Assembly: GCA_964429135.1 (NCBI GenBank)
Contig: CAYSAU010000017.1
Span: forward strand, 1-64,000
DNA from: CAZSDU01 sp964429135
GTDB taxonomy: Bacteria > Bacteroidota > Bacteroidia > Bacteroidales > FEN-979
DNA length: 64,000 bases
Direction: 5' to 3'
Shown: one piece after another, positions 37,782 through 47,497 of the stretch
How the letters are laid out: each line of letters begins with the position of its first letter
How positions within the stretch are numbered: the first letter of the stretch is position 1
Program-made: the position numbers and the translations under genes
Notes under the pieces: generated by a model
Database searches by the model: none
What the model was told of the DNA's origin: nothing
What the model saw: only the letters and a program-made list of their open reading frames with translations

Positions 37782-38201
37782 ATGACGAAAATTCTTATAC
37801 TTTGTACCGGGAACTCTTGTCGAAGCCAGATGGCCGAAGGGTTTCTGAAATCATTTGACCCTTCGCTGGAGGTCTTTTCAGCCGGTACCCATCCAGCTTC
37901 TAAACCTAATCCGTATGCGGTGGAGGTCATGCGGGAAGCAGGCATCGATATCTCATCCAACCAACCTAAAAACGTTGGTTTGTTTGTGGATCAACCCTTT
38001 GATTATGTGATTACGGTATGCGATGGCGCCAAAGAGGTTTGCCCTCTTTTTACCGGTAAGGTTGAACACCGCCTCCACATCGGTTTTGAAGACCCAGCCG
38101 ATGCTTGCGGAACCCGGGAAGAAATCTTATCGGTCTATCGGAAAGTCAGGGATCAGATTCATGAACGGTTTTTGAAATTCTATCAGGATTTGAAAACTTA
38201 A
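37782..38201 (+). CDS. arsC: Arsenate reductase, thioredoxin-coupled
   Basis: 139 residues from the ATG at 37782. Low-molecular-weight phosphatase fold with the active loop ILCTGNSCRSQMAEG (Cys8, Cys13). The relay cysteines are in TVCDGAKEVCPLF (Cys80, Cys87), as in the Staphylococcus-type ArsC that is recycled by thioredoxin. It reduces arsenate to arsenite in the cytosol, which ACR3 then exports and ArsM can methylate. Confidence 0.93.
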   Translation: MTKILILCTGNSCRSQMAEGFLKSFDPSLEVFSAGTHPASKPNPYAVEVMREAGIDISSNQPKNVGLFVDQPFDYVITVCDGAKEVCPLFTGKVEHRLHIGFEDPADACGTREEILSVYRKVRDQIHERFLKFYQDLKT

Positions 38202-38222
38202 AGATTTGAAAATAAAAAAGTT

Positions 38223-39047
38223 ATGAAGAATAATAAAAAGAAGATCAATCTAAAAGAACTGGTACAAAAAAAATACAGCGAGATCGCCAATCAATCGAAA
38301 ACCGCGAACCAGTCATCCTGCTGTGGGAGTGGACCCTGTTGCGGAGAAGCGGATTATACCGTGTTCAGCGACGATTATACCGGAAATGATGGGTATAACC
38401 CTGATGCCGATCTGGGACTTGGATGCGGGATCCCGACAGATTTTGCCCAATTGAAACCTGGAGATCATGTTCTCGATCTGGGCAGCGGCGCCGGCAACGA
38501 TTGTTTCGTGGCCCGCGCGCTGGTTGGGGATGCAGGCCACGTGATCGGCCTCGACTTCACTGATGCCATGATCGAAAAGGCCGGTGAAAACAACCGGAAG
38601 ATGGGTTATGCCAATGTGGAATTTGCGAAAGGCGACATTGAAGCGATGCCGTTTCCGGATAACCGCTTCGATGTGATCCTCTCCAACTGTGTACTGAATC
38701 TGGTCCCCGACAAAGGAAAAGCATTTGCCGAGATCTTCCGGGTACTGAAGTTCGGGGGACATTTCTGTATCTCCGATGTAGTTCTGAGGGGAGAACTGCC
38801 CGAAGCCCTGAAAAAAGATGCTGAACTATACGCCGGTTGCGTTTCCGGAGCCATCGACAGGGATCAATATACAGCCATTATCCGGAAAACAGGCTTCCTG
38901 GAGATCACTATTCATAAAGAAAAACCTATCAAACTTCCCGATACATTGCTGTCAAACTACCTCAGTGAAAAGGAAATAATTGATTTCAAGAAAGGCAAAA
39001 CCGGCATCCTCAGCATCACAATCTCCGGAAGAAAATTTGAAAATTAA
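38223..39047 (+). CDS. arsM: Arsenite S-adenosylmethionine methyltransferase
   Basis: 274 residues. Rossmann methyltransferase with SAM motif VLDLGSGAGNDCF (about 83-95). The three conserved arsenic ligands are Cys68 (GLGCGIP), Cys156 (SNCVLNL) and Cys206 (YAGCVSGA). An N-terminal Cys-pair stretch (SSCCGSGPCCG, 31-41) is typical of bacterial ArsM. It methylates arsenite to mono-, di- or trimethyl forms. The closing codons (KFEN and stop) fall inside an AT-rich micro-repeat seen at other junctions of this island. Confidence 0.93.
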   Translation: MKNNKKKINLKELVQKKYSEIANQSKTANQSSCCGSGPCCGEADYTVFSDDYTGNDGYNPDADLGLGCGIPTDFAQLKPGDHVLDLGSGAGNDCFVARALVGDAGHVIGLDFTDAMIEKAGENNRKMGYANVEFAKGDIEAMPFPDNRFDVILSNCVLNLVPDKGKAFAEIFRVLKFGGHFCISDVVLRGELPEALKKDAELYAGCVSGAIDRDQYTAIIRKTGFLEITIHKEKPIKLPDTLLSNYLSEKEIIDFKKGKTGILSITISGRKFEN

Positions 39048-39102
39048 AAAATCATCAGCACCTCAAAATCAAAACACTAATAATCTTCAAATTTTCAAAT
39101 CA

Positions 39103-40161
39103 ATGAAGACTCAACTCAAAATCTTAGATAGATACCTGACCCTGTGGATTTTTCTCTCCATGTTTGTTGGCGTTTTTTCAGGGTATCTTTTTCCAGTCGT
39201 AGTGGATTTTTGGAACATGTTCAACTCCGGCACCACCAACATTCCCATCGCCATCGGACTCATTCTGATGATGTACCCTCCGTTGGCCAAGGTGAAGTAT
39301 GAGGAGCTGGGGATGGTGTTCCGGAACGTCAAGGTTCTCGGGCTTTCCCTTATCCAGAACTGGATCGTGGGGCCTATATTGATGTTTACCCTGGCCATCG
39401 CATTCATCAAGCTCTTCCCTGGAGAAAATTATTCCAACCTTCCGTATATGTACGGGATCATTCTGATCGGACTGGCCCGGTGCATTGCCATGGTGATCGT
39501 GTGGAACGAGCTGGCCAAAGGGGATACGGAGTATTGTGCCGGGTTGGTGGCCTTAAACTCCATTTTCCAGGTTCTTTTGTTCTCTGTCTATGCCTATCTG
39601 TTTATCGCCATCATGCCCGGATGGTTCGGTGTACCTACCAATCCGATTGTAGAACAGATCACCATCGGCCAGATTGTCGAGAGCGTTTTCATCTATCTTG
39701 GGATCCCCTTTATTGCCGGCTTCCTAACCCGGTTTATCCTCATCCGGGTTAAAGACAAAACCTGGTACCATACGAAATTCATTCCGAAAATCAGTCCGCT
39801 CACCCTCATCGCCCTGCTGTTCACGATCGTGGTGATGTTCAGTCTCAAAGGGGAGTACATCGTCAAGCTACCGCTGGATGTAGTGATGATTGCCATTCCC
39901 CTTATCCTTTATTTTCTGATCATGTTCCTGTTCTCCTTCTGGATGAGCAAAAAGGCGGGTGCAAACTACCCTCAATCGGCTACTTTGTCGTTCACCGCTG
40001 CCAGCAACAATTTTGAGTTGGCTATAGCCGTAGCCATCGCTATTTTCGGGATCACCTCCGGCGAAGCCTTTGCCGCCGTGATCGGCCCCCTGGTCGAAGT
40101 CCCCGTGATGCTGGGGTTGGTTAGTCTGGCTTTCTGGTTCAAAAAGAAATACTTTACCTGA
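39103..40161 (+). CDS. acr3: ACR3-family arsenite efflux permease
   Basis: 352 residues from the ATG at 39103. An in-frame extension reaching back into arsM has no family match and is not used. Ten helices; the ACR3 hallmarks are the helix-4 region GLARCIAMVIVWNELAKGD with its conserved Cys and the helix-9 region TLSFTAASNNFELAIAVAI with its Asn/Glu pair. It exports As(OH)3 using the proton motive force. Last gene of ars unit 2. Confidence 0.95.
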   Translation: MKTQLKILDRYLTLWIFLSMFVGVFSGYLFPVVVDFWNMFNSGTTNIPIAIGLILMMYPPLAKVKYEELGMVFRNVKVLGLSLIQNWIVGPILMFTLAIAFIKLFPGENYSNLPYMYGIILIGLARCIAMVIVWNELAKGDTEYCAGLVALNSIFQVLLFSVYAYLFIAIMPGWFGVPTNPIVEQITIGQIVESVFIYLGIPFIAGFLTRFILIRVKDKTWYHTKFIPKISPLTLIALLFTIVVMFSLKGEYIVKLPLDVVMIAIPLILYFLIMFLFSFWMSKKAGANYPQSATLSFTAASNNFELAIAVAIAIFGITSGEAFAAVIGPLVEVPVMLGLVSLAFWFKKKYFT

Positions 40162-40201
40162 CCTTAACAAACGGTGACATAGACAAACCAGACGTGGAAT
40201 G

Positions 40202-43200
40202 TTAATCTACAAAATCTCTCGTTGCTGTTAATGTGGAATATTGCTTCAATATAGCAAACAACTTCTCCTTTTGTATTGGTTTTGCCAGATAGCCATCGCA
40301 GCCGGCAGCCAGAAAGCGTTGTTCATCACCGGTTTGTGCATAAGCGGTAGTTGCGATAATGGGTAACTCAGGGCGGAACTCACGGATACGCGTAGTTGCT
40401 TCCAACCCGTTCATAACAGGCATTTTAATATCCATCAGCACCAGCGAAATATCGGAATATTGTTTGCATAAGGACACGGCTTCTTCACCATTTTTGGCCA
40501 GCAGGTAATCGCATCCGGCCAATCTCAAAACAACTTCCATGTAAAAATAATTTGATTCTTCATCTTCGGCTAAAAGTACCAGGGGTTTCCTTACCGGAGA
40601 AGTATTTTTCTTCCCGGCTGGAAGTGTTTTATCGGCATGCTCCCTTACTACGTAAGGTACCGTAAAGGTGAAGGAGGAACCTTTGCCTTTTTCGGAAGTG
40701 GCTGAAATGGCGCCTCCAAGCAGTTTAACCAAACCACTGGCAATGGAGAGCCCAAGCCCACTGCCTTCATGGCCGCGTTTATCGGATGGGTCTTCCTGGG
40801 TAAACATAGTAAAAATTTCATCCAGCATTTTTGGTGCTATCCCTCTACCGGTATCCTTTACATAAAATTCAACAAAGCCTTCATTAAGTTTGTATCCACA
40901 GCCTATACTTCCCCTTTCAGTAAATTTCAATGCATTGTCTAACAGCGCATGAAGTGTTTTACCGATCAATTCGGGATCAGAATCAAGGACTAAATCAGCG
41001 TCATGGTGATTATCAGTTTCAAACGATATGCTTTTAGATGTGCATAATTGCATTACATCTTTTGTAATTTCTTCAAAGAATGGTTGTAAGAGGAACTCTT
41101 TTTTATGCACCTCCATGGTGCCAGAAAAAATCCGCGCCATGTCCATATAATCCCTCACGGTATTCATCAGGCGGTTACTCGATTGTTGCACCATTGCAAG
41201 CATTTTCTCTTTATCTTCCAGAGAAATGCCTTCATCCAACATTAATTTGCCAAACCCCAGTATTCCGTTAAGTGGTGTTCTGATTTCGTGTGAGATATTA
41301 TTGATAAATGCTGTTTTCAGCTTGTCGCTTTCCTGGGCTTTTTCTTTGGCCGCGACCAATGCTTCGAGTGTCCTTTTTCTGTCGGTGATATCTTGCTTAA
41401 TACTGACAAAGTTGGTGATAACTCCCTCACGATTTACAATGGATGAGATAATCGCCTTTGCCCAGTACAATTCCCCGCTTTTCTTTTTATTTAAAAATTC
41501 ACCCTCCCAGTTGTTGCCCGAAAGAATGGTATCCCAAACCTCCTTGTAAAAGGCTTTGGAATGATGCCCTGATTTCAAAATATTGGTTTTTTTGCCTTTT
41601 ACCTCGTCAAAGCAATAGCCTGTCAATTCTGTGAAAAATGGATTGACATATTCAATAATGCCTTCTATGTTGGTTATCATTACCGAGATTGAACTTTGTT
41701 CAACGATCCTGGAAAGTTTAATCGCCTGTTCCTCTAACTGTATATGTTCAGTGATGTCTCTTATACATGCTACCCTAAAATATTCACCATTATAAAATAT
41801 GTCCTTGGCTTCAATTTCGGCATCGAAAGTAGAGCCATCTTTTCGTATTACCTTTATTTGATAGGGTGTTGCAACTTTTTTTGAAAGATTAGCTTTCACG
41901 ATTGCATGCGAAACAGGATGAATCAGGTTGAATAAATGCATCCCTGTCAATTCATCTCTTTCGTAACCAAGCATTTTTACTGCGCTTTGATTGACATCAA
42001 TGGTGATGGCATTATTGTGGATAATAATTCCTTCAAAGGTAAAAGATGCCAGCTTCTTGAATCTGTCCTCGCTTTCTTTTAATTTTTCTTCCGTCTTCTG
42101 TTTTTTGATGATAATGGAAGCTTGTTGAATAAATGCTTCGATCAGTTCGGTGTTGATGGGTTCGGATTTTGTATTTGTGGTGAAAGTGACATTGCCGATA
42201 ATTTGCGTGTCTTGTTGAAAAGCAATGCTATACATCTTTTCGATAGAGAACATCTTTTTGACAGTATTGCCGATGGCGGCCGAGAGTCTGTCATTGAAAA
42301 GACCCGGAAAGTCAAATTCCATTTCTTCTAATCTGCCGCTGGTAATCTTTTCATAATATTTGGTTGAAATTTCTCCTTCCAGCTTGTTGATGTCAAATCC
42401 GAGAAGCCTGGAAAGTTCAGCCGTTTTTTTGCCAATACCCTCTGTATGCTTTATTTTCCATCGGTTTTGACTAGGATCATATTCCAACAGAGCAACGATT
42501 GAATGGCCTTCAAATAATTCGTAGAGTTTATGAACCGTATAGGTGTAGATTTCCTGAATGGAAGTTAACTCAACCATTTCGAATGCAGTTTGAGCCAGAA
42601 AAGCTTTATGTTTCTCACTTAGTCGCAGCGCTTCCTCAGCCTGCTTGCGTTGGGTGATGTCGGAGAATACCGTGGAGAAAAAACCCCTTTGCGGACATCC
42701 TGCAGTGACATGGAGATATTTATCCAAAGGTGGAAAGTAAGCTTCAAATTCTGCTGGTTCGCCAGTTTCGGCAACTTGAGCATAGGTTTCAAGAAAGGGT
42801 ATCTTTTTTGTTCCATATAGCTCTGACGCTTTTATCCCGATCACTTCTCCACGATTTTTTCCGATAATTCTATTGTAAGCAGGATTCATATCCAAAATGA
42901 TGTAATCAACAGCTTTCCCGTTTTCGTAAATAATCTCATCCAGACAACTGGCAGAAGCCATGTTCTCAAACATTGACTTGAATTGAGATTCACTTTTTCT
43001 GAGCGACTCTGATGTTTTTTGATAATCCGCTTTTACTCTTGCTTCCTCCAGCGCCCGCTTTACGGCTATGGGAAGCCTTTCGTGCCTGTCTTTTAATACA
43101 TAGTCCACTGCACCCAGCTTAAGCAATTCAACGGCAGTTTCTTCGCCAATGGTTCCTGAAACGCAGATAAACGGTGTCTCGGGACAAAGCTCCCTGCATA

Positions 43201-43432
43201 TTTCCAAGGCTCCGAAAGCATCAAATCCCGGGAGTTTGAAATCAGCCAGGATGAGATCGAAGCTGGTTTCGCGCAGCAAGGCAGTGAAGCCTTCTTCATT
43301 CTCAACATGGGTCAGATCCAGTCGATAACCTGCAGTTAATAACTGTTCGCGCATTAACTCCATGTCCCTGAGTGAATCCTCCAGAACAAGAACCTTAAGT
43401 TCTTTGCTTTCGGTCTCTGTTTTTACCTTCAT
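40202..43432 (-). CDS. Hybrid histidine kinase (REC-PAS-GAF-PAS-PAS-HisKA-HATPase-REC)
   Basis: 1076 residues, no transmembrane helix, so cytosolic. Order: N-terminal receiver (about 12-125, phospho-Asp in LILADFKLPG), PAS (about 150-270), GAF (about 290-450), two PAS (about 465-585 and 595-715), HisKA with phospho-His in FINNISHEIRTPLNG, HATPase with GSGLGLSIA, and a C-terminal receiver with VLMDIKMPVMNG. It starts 3 bases after the upstream response regulator. Signal unknown. Confidence 0.93.
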   Translation of the reverse strand: MKVKTETESKELKVLVLEDSLRDMELMREQLLTAGYRLDLTHVENEEGFTALLRETSFDLILADFKLPGFDAFGALEICRELCPETPFICVSGTIGEETAVELLKLGAVDYVLKDRHERLPIAVKRALEEARVKADYQKTSESLRKSESQFKSMFENMASASCLDEIIYENGKAVDYIILDMNPAYNRIIGKNRGEVIGIKASELYGTKKIPFLETYAQVAETGEPAEFEAYFPPLDKYLHVTAGCPQRGFFSTVFSDITQRKQAEEALRLSEKHKAFLAQTAFEMVELTSIQEIYTYTVHKLYELFEGHSIVALLEYDPSQNRWKIKHTEGIGKKTAELSRLLGFDINKLEGEISTKYYEKITSGRLEEMEFDFPGLFNDRLSAAIGNTVKKMFSIEKMYSIAFQQDTQIIGNVTFTTNTKSEPINTELIEAFIQQASIIIKKQKTEEKLKESEDRFKKLASFTFEGIIIHNNAITIDVNQSAVKMLGYERDELTGMHLFNLIHPVSHAIVKANLSKKVATPYQIKVIRKDGSTFDAEIEAKDIFYNGEYFRVACIRDITEHIQLEEQAIKLSRIVEQSSISVMITNIEGIIEYVNPFFTELTGYCFDEVKGKKTNILKSGHHSKAFYKEVWDTILSGNNWEGEFLNKKKSGELYWAKAIISSIVNREGVITNFVSIKQDITDRKRTLEALVAAKEKAQESDKLKTAFINNISHEIRTPLNGILGFGKLMLDEGISLEDKEKMLAMVQQSSNRLMNTVRDYMDMARIFSGTMEVHKKEFLLQPFFEEITKDVMQLCTSKSISFETDNHHDADLVLDSDPELIGKTLHALLDNALKFTERGSIGCGYKLNEGFVEFYVKDTGRGIAPKMLDEIFTMFTQEDPSDKRGHEGSGLGLSIASGLVKLLGGAISATSEKGKGSSFTFTVPYVVREHADKTLPAGKKNTSPVRKPLVLLAEDEESNYFYMEVVLRLAGCDYLLAKNGEEAVSLCKQYSDISLVLMDIKMPVMNGLEATTRIREFRPELPIIATTAYAQTGDEQRFLAAGCDGYLAKPIQKEKLFAILKQYSTLTATRDFVD

Positions 43433-43435
43433 CGT

Positions 43436-43876
43436 TTATTCCATTGAGGGTTTTTCATTCAGCATGGCCCAGAACACGCCGATGTGTTTTACCGCTTCAA
43501 GAAAATCCTTGAAGTTTACCGGTTTCACCACATAGGCATTGACACCCAGGGCATAGCATTTTTTCAGGTCGGATTCTTCGCGAGAAGCTGTAAGCATGAC
43601 TATTGGAAGCATTTTTAATTTTTCATCGCGCCGGATGGCTTCCAGCGTTTCAATGCCATCCATACGAGGCATTTTAATATCCAGCAGCAGCACAACTGGG
43701 TTCCCCTTTTTACGGGTTTTGAACCGGCCTTCATAATTCAGGTATTCCATTACTTCCACACCGTCGTTAGCCACAACCACCTGGTTCGCGAGCTTATGTT
43801 CCTTTAATGCTTCAAGGGTCAGTTCCACGTCCTGAGGATTGTCTTCGGCTAGCAATATTGTTTTTAATTCATTCAT
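43436..43876 (-). CDS. Single-domain response regulator
   Basis: 146 residues from the ATG at 43876. AAAGGG lies eight bases upstream, which favours this ATG over one six bases earlier that overlaps the kinase stop (TAATG). Receiver domain only: acidic pocket in LLAEDN, phospho-Asp in LLLDIKMPRMDG, Thr in VMLTASRE and Lys in VVKPVN. The extended loop between helix 3 and the Asp is the Rcp1 (phytochrome-linked) style. It relays phosphate between the two kinases on either side. Confidence 0.92.
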   Translation of the reverse strand: MNELKTILLAEDNPQDVELTLEALKEHKLANQVVVANDGVEVMEYLNYEGRFKTRKKGNPVVLLLDIKMPRMDGIETLEAIRRDEKLKMLPIVMLTASREESDLKKCYALGVNAYVVKPVNFKDFLEAVKHIGVFWAMLNEKPSME

Positions 43877-43881
43877 GATCA

Positions 43882-45912
43882 TTACCCTTTGTTTTTTGGT
43901 AAACTGAAAAAGAATGTTGCCCCTTGACCGGGTTCTGCTTCGGCCCAAACCCGTCCTTTATGCTTATGAATAATGCGTTGTACATTGGCAAGTCCTATGC
44001 CTGTGCCTTCAAATTCGGCCACGGAATGTAGCCGTTGAAAAACGCCAAACAATTTGTGTGCATATTTCATATTAAAACCCACCCCGTTATCACGAACGAA
44101 AAATACGAAATTTTTCTCTTCCTCTTTGAAGCCAATGGATATTTCTGCCTTTTTGATAAACCGGGTAAATTTAACGGCATTCTCAAGCAAATTCACCCAA
44201 ACCTGTTTCAGCAGGGAATAATCTCCCGAAACATGTGGCAATTCCTGTACTTCCCAGCGAATCTCTCTTTTTTCTGTATCTTGTTTTAAAGTTTCAACTA
44301 CCTCCCTTACCAGCCTGTTCATTTCTATTTTGGTTTTTTGGACCTCCTGGCGGCCGGTTCTTGAGAACTTCAACAAATCATCGATGAGTGTTCCCATTTG
44401 TCCGGCAGCATCTGTTATAGTTGTCAGATAATATTGCGCTTTTTCGGGCAGGTCGGCGCTGAATTTATCAATCAGCAAATTTACGTATCCATTAATGTGG
44501 CGCAAGGGCGCCCGCAGATCATGGGAAACCGAATAAGTAAAAGCTTCAAGTTCCTTGATTGTTGCATCGAGTTGGGCAGTGCGGTCAATGACACGCTGTT
44601 CCAGTTGCTCGTTCAGTTTCTGGATCTCTTTCTCCGTGGTTTTGCGCTTGGTGATATCAGTCATAATATGCACAGCGCCAACTAATTCCTGGTTTTCGTC
44701 AAGAATCGGGTCCACCACCACTTCAAACACCGATTCGCCAAGAGCCAGTTCCATCAACTCTCTGTTTTTACTTATTCTTGTTCGCACGAATGGGCAATTT
44801 TCTATCGGATTTTCAGTACCGTGGATTAAATGAAAGCACTGTTTTCCAAATGGATTACTTGAACCGCGCTCAATAATTTTTTGAAAAGCTTTATTCTGCT
44901 GAACTACCTTTTGATCACTATCGAGAATTGCAATCCCATCTTGAATGGAATCAAAAGTTTTGCTCCAATGACGGGAGGCTTGCTGAATCTTTTGCTCGGC
45001 TTGCTTTTGTTCGGTGATATCTCTAAATTCAACAGTTCTGACAGTTTTTCCTTTATATGGGATATTTCTTGCTTCCAGTCTAATCGGATACAATTCTCCA
45101 TTTTTGCGTAAACCAACGGCTTCATAAGGTTTTTCGTAGCCAGACAAAATATTATTCATAACCTTATCCCTTGTTTCCGGAGCGATAAGCAATAAACCGT
45201 CCATCCCAATCAGTTCATCGTAAGAATAGCCTGTTATTTTCGAAAGTCCCTGATTGCACTCTAAAATAAGCCCTTTATCATGAATGGTAATACCGCCAAA
45301 AGAGGCATCATGCAAAGCTTTAAAGCGTTCTTCACTTTCGCGAAGCACCTGCTCCACCTGTTTAAGCTCCTTATTTGTTGCCTGATGTTTTTCATTGTCG
45401 CGGGATAATTTTTGAATGATATCGGCATCTCTGTAATTTTCTGTCAACCCCAAAGAAAAAATCAACGCCAGATCCAGTTCAATCACTTTTTTGAATTGCA
45501 GCAATAACATTTCGTCCTCAGCACTAAATGGTCTTTCTTTATTGTCAAGCACACATATAGTCCCAAAAGGTGTTTGATCCGGGAAATTTATCGGATAACC
45601 GAGGTAAGCTATCATCCCGAGTTTTATATCGGGATTCTTCTCCCAATACTTATTTTTCAAGGCATTGGGAATGCGAAGCTTTTTTTGCGTTTTGATCACC
45701 GTTTCGCAATACAATCCATACCAATGATCTTTGTCGCCAACTTTATATGGATTATTTTCCGTTTCACTTGAAGTGAAAACTTCCATATATTCATTTTCGG
45801 TTTTCATGATCAAAGCTGCGGGAACATGCATAATACCTGCAATTAAGTTCGCTATTTCCTGCCACTTTTTTAAAAAACCACGAGGTATCTTCTCAAATGA
45901 ATTTTCCTGCAT
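43882..45912 (-). CDS. Sensor histidine kinase (GAF-PAS-PAS-HisKA-HATPase)
   Basis: 676 residues, soluble. N-terminal GAF-like domain (about 12-165), two PAS domains (about 190-310 and 320-435), a coiled-coil linker, HisKA with phospho-His in YSVSHDLRAPLRHING, and HATPase with GTGIGLANVQRI. This is the phytochrome-like kinase type that pairs with Rcp1-style regulators, but no chromophore Cys is evident. First gene of the three-gene phosphorelay. Its stop abuts the regulator start. Confidence 0.92.
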   Translation of the reverse strand: MQENSFEKIPRGFLKKWQEIANLIAGIMHVPAALIMKTENEYMEVFTSSETENNPYKVGDKDHWYGLYCETVIKTQKKLRIPNALKNKYWEKNPDIKLGMIAYLGYPINFPDQTPFGTICVLDNKERPFSAEDEMLLLQFKKVIELDLALIFSLGLTENYRDADIIQKLSRDNEKHQATNKELKQVEQVLRESEERFKALHDASFGGITIHDKGLILECNQGLSKITGYSYDELIGMDGLLLIAPETRDKVMNNILSGYEKPYEAVGLRKNGELYPIRLEARNIPYKGKTVRTVEFRDITEQKQAEQKIQQASRHWSKTFDSIQDGIAILDSDQKVVQQNKAFQKIIERGSSNPFGKQCFHLIHGTENPIENCPFVRTRISKNRELMELALGESVFEVVVDPILDENQELVGAVHIMTDITKRKTTEKEIQKLNEQLEQRVIDRTAQLDATIKELEAFTYSVSHDLRAPLRHINGYVNLLIDKFSADLPEKAQYYLTTITDAAGQMGTLIDDLLKFSRTGRQEVQKTKIEMNRLVREVVETLKQDTEKREIRWEVQELPHVSGDYSLLKQVWVNLLENAVKFTRFIKKAEISIGFKEEEKNFVFFVRDNGVGFNMKYAHKLFGVFQRLHSVAEFEGTGIGLANVQRIIHKHKGRVWAEAEPGQGATFFFSLPKNKG

Positions 45913-45973
45913 ATTATTTCCCCTTTTTATAACGGATCATTGAATCTTCAAAAATAAAAATTTAAATATAATC

Positions 45974-46720
45974 CTATTCCTGCGTTTTCTTCTTCAGGAA
46001 AGGGTAGAGGATACTGTACCCGTAGCCCAGTACAAGCATCCCCATGCCCCACCAGAATGCCAGCGGAGAATCAAACCACCATAGCAGCGCAAAGATGACA
46101 ATAAGCAGGATCATCGGTATCATCACAACTGGTTTTTTAGTAGGAGCCGGATAATGAATCCCTGAAACCTGAAGAATGATGGCTGCCGCCACGCTTAGAA
46201 ATAACACCCCCTGTTCCCAGGCAGGCAAAGTCAACTCTTCGTCGGGAAGGAGAAGAAAAATCCACATCGCCACGAATCCGGCAATCAGCGTAACCGGTAA
46301 ACCGGTATATCCTTTAAGTCCGCGTACCGTATCCATCACCCGGAATTTCGATAACCGCATCGCACCGGAAGCGACCATCAATGTGGGGAAGAGGGACCTG
46401 ACTGCCAGTGCCTGTCCGGGAAGTGTAACCGTAAACACCAACACTGCCGGAGCGACCGAAAAAGAGAGGAAGTCGACGAAGGTATCGAGTTCGGCTCCAA
46501 ATGCGCTGGTACCTCGCACCCAACGTGCTACCGCCCCATCTAAGGAATCAAAAATCCAGGCCAGGAAGATGAGCAGACAACCCATAGCAACCGGTTCTCG
46601 CTCGTCATTAACCATTCCATGAAAAACGAAGATTATGCTTAGAAAACCGGAGAACAGCGCAAGTATGGTAATGCTGCAGGGAAGCCATTGCCTCCACCCG
46701 GAAATGGGGAAGATGTTCAT
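45974..46720 (-). CDS. pssA: CDP-diacylglycerol--serine O-phosphatidyltransferase
   Basis: 248 residues, seven or eight helices. The CDP-alcohol phosphatidyltransferase motif D-x2-DG-x2-AR-x8-G-x3-D-x3-D is intact, running from DSLDGAVAR (about residue 57) to the final Asp of DTFVDF. It makes phosphatidylserine from CDP-diacylglycerol. It follows psd by 35 bases on the same strand, so one transcript can yield phosphatidylethanolamine. Confidence 0.9.
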   Translation of the reverse strand: MNIFPISGWRQWLPCSITILALFSGFLSIIFVFHGMVNDEREPVAMGCLLIFLAWIFDSLDGAVARWVRGTSAFGAELDTFVDFLSFSVAPAVLVFTVTLPGQALAVRSLFPTLMVASGAMRLSKFRVMDTVRGLKGYTGLPVTLIAGFVAMWIFLLLPDEELTLPAWEQGVLFLSVAAAIILQVSGIHYPAPTKKPVVMIPMILLIVIFALLWWFDSPLAFWWGMGMLVLGYGYSILYPFLKKKTQE

Positions 46721-46755
46721 CTGTAACTTGTTTATCTGTTGAAATTATATATATG

Positions 46756-47496
46756 TTATGCCAATCTTACTGTCATCAATTCAGCAACAGGCGTAACCCC
46801 AGCGGTGACCCATTCGCCCGGTTTGACCAGCATTCTTACCTGCGGTTCGGGGAGGTAAAGGTCAAGGCGGGACCCGAATTTCATCATGCCGATACGTTCA
46901 CCCTGCTTCACGGGAACGGAACGGGTTGTATCAGGCCAATATACCACTCGTCGCGCGATCGGACCCACGATCTGAAAAACCAGGCATCCAGTATATTTGT
47001 TTACGATACGGATCGCGTTATGCTGGTTCACAGCCGAAGATTTTTCTTTGATCGTCAACAGATGTTTCCCAGGGTAATAGCCCAGGAATTCAGATTCTCC
47101 ACCGATTGGAGCCCGGTTCACATGGACATCCATCAGGCTCAGAAACACACTAATCCTAACCACCGGTACATTGGAAAATTCTTCCAGTTTGTCCACAGTG
47201 GTCATTTTCAGGCCGGAATCCAGACAGATTTTCCTGAATTCAGCGGCTGAAAAACAGTTAATGCTGGTGACCTTCCCGTCTGCAGCCGATAAAATCAGGC
47301 GTTCATCCTCCTGAACATCCCGGTCTGGATCACGGAAAAACCAGATCAGGTAAGCCGTCAGGACTGTCAGAACCGGGATCATGACGACAAGCATTAGTTT
47401 GGATGATATCCCGGAGAAGGTCACGCTTGTTGCAATGACTGCTCCTGTCAACCAGACTGCTACAAGATGCGATATGACCTCTTTTCGGATTTTCAT
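46756..47496 (-). CDS. psd: Phosphatidylserine decarboxylase proenzyme
   Basis: 246 residues, the short form of the family. Two N-terminal helices, then the decarboxylase domain. The self-cleavage site that creates the pyruvoyl group is in MMKFGSRLDLYLP (about residues 213-225), and the conserved His of MDVHVNRAP is present. It makes phosphatidylethanolamine. It lies one base after the CPBP protease gene and 35 bases before pssA. Confidence 0.92.
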   Translation of the reverse strand: MKIRKEVISHLVAVWLTGAVIATSVTFSGISSKLMLVVMIPVLTVLTAYLIWFFRDPDRDVQEDERLILSAADGKVTSINCFSAAEFRKICLDSGLKMTTVDKLEEFSNVPVVRISVFLSLMDVHVNRAPIGGESEFLGYYPGKHLLTIKEKSSAVNQHNAIRIVNKYTGCLVFQIVGPIARRVVYWPDTTRSVPVKQGERIGMMKFGSRLDLYLPEPQVRMLVKPGEWVTAGVTPVAELMTVRLA

Positions 47497-47497
47497 C

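Noticed and set aside
38980..39102. Extended start of acr3 inside arsM
   Set aside because: The added residues come from the AT-rich micro-repeat spacer and have no counterpart in ACR3 proteins; the ATG at 39103 fits.
45974..47496. pssA/psd as arsenolipid synthesis genes linked to arsM
   Set aside because: Separated from the ars unit by a phosphorelay on the other strand, and ordinary phosphatidylethanolamine synthesis explains them.
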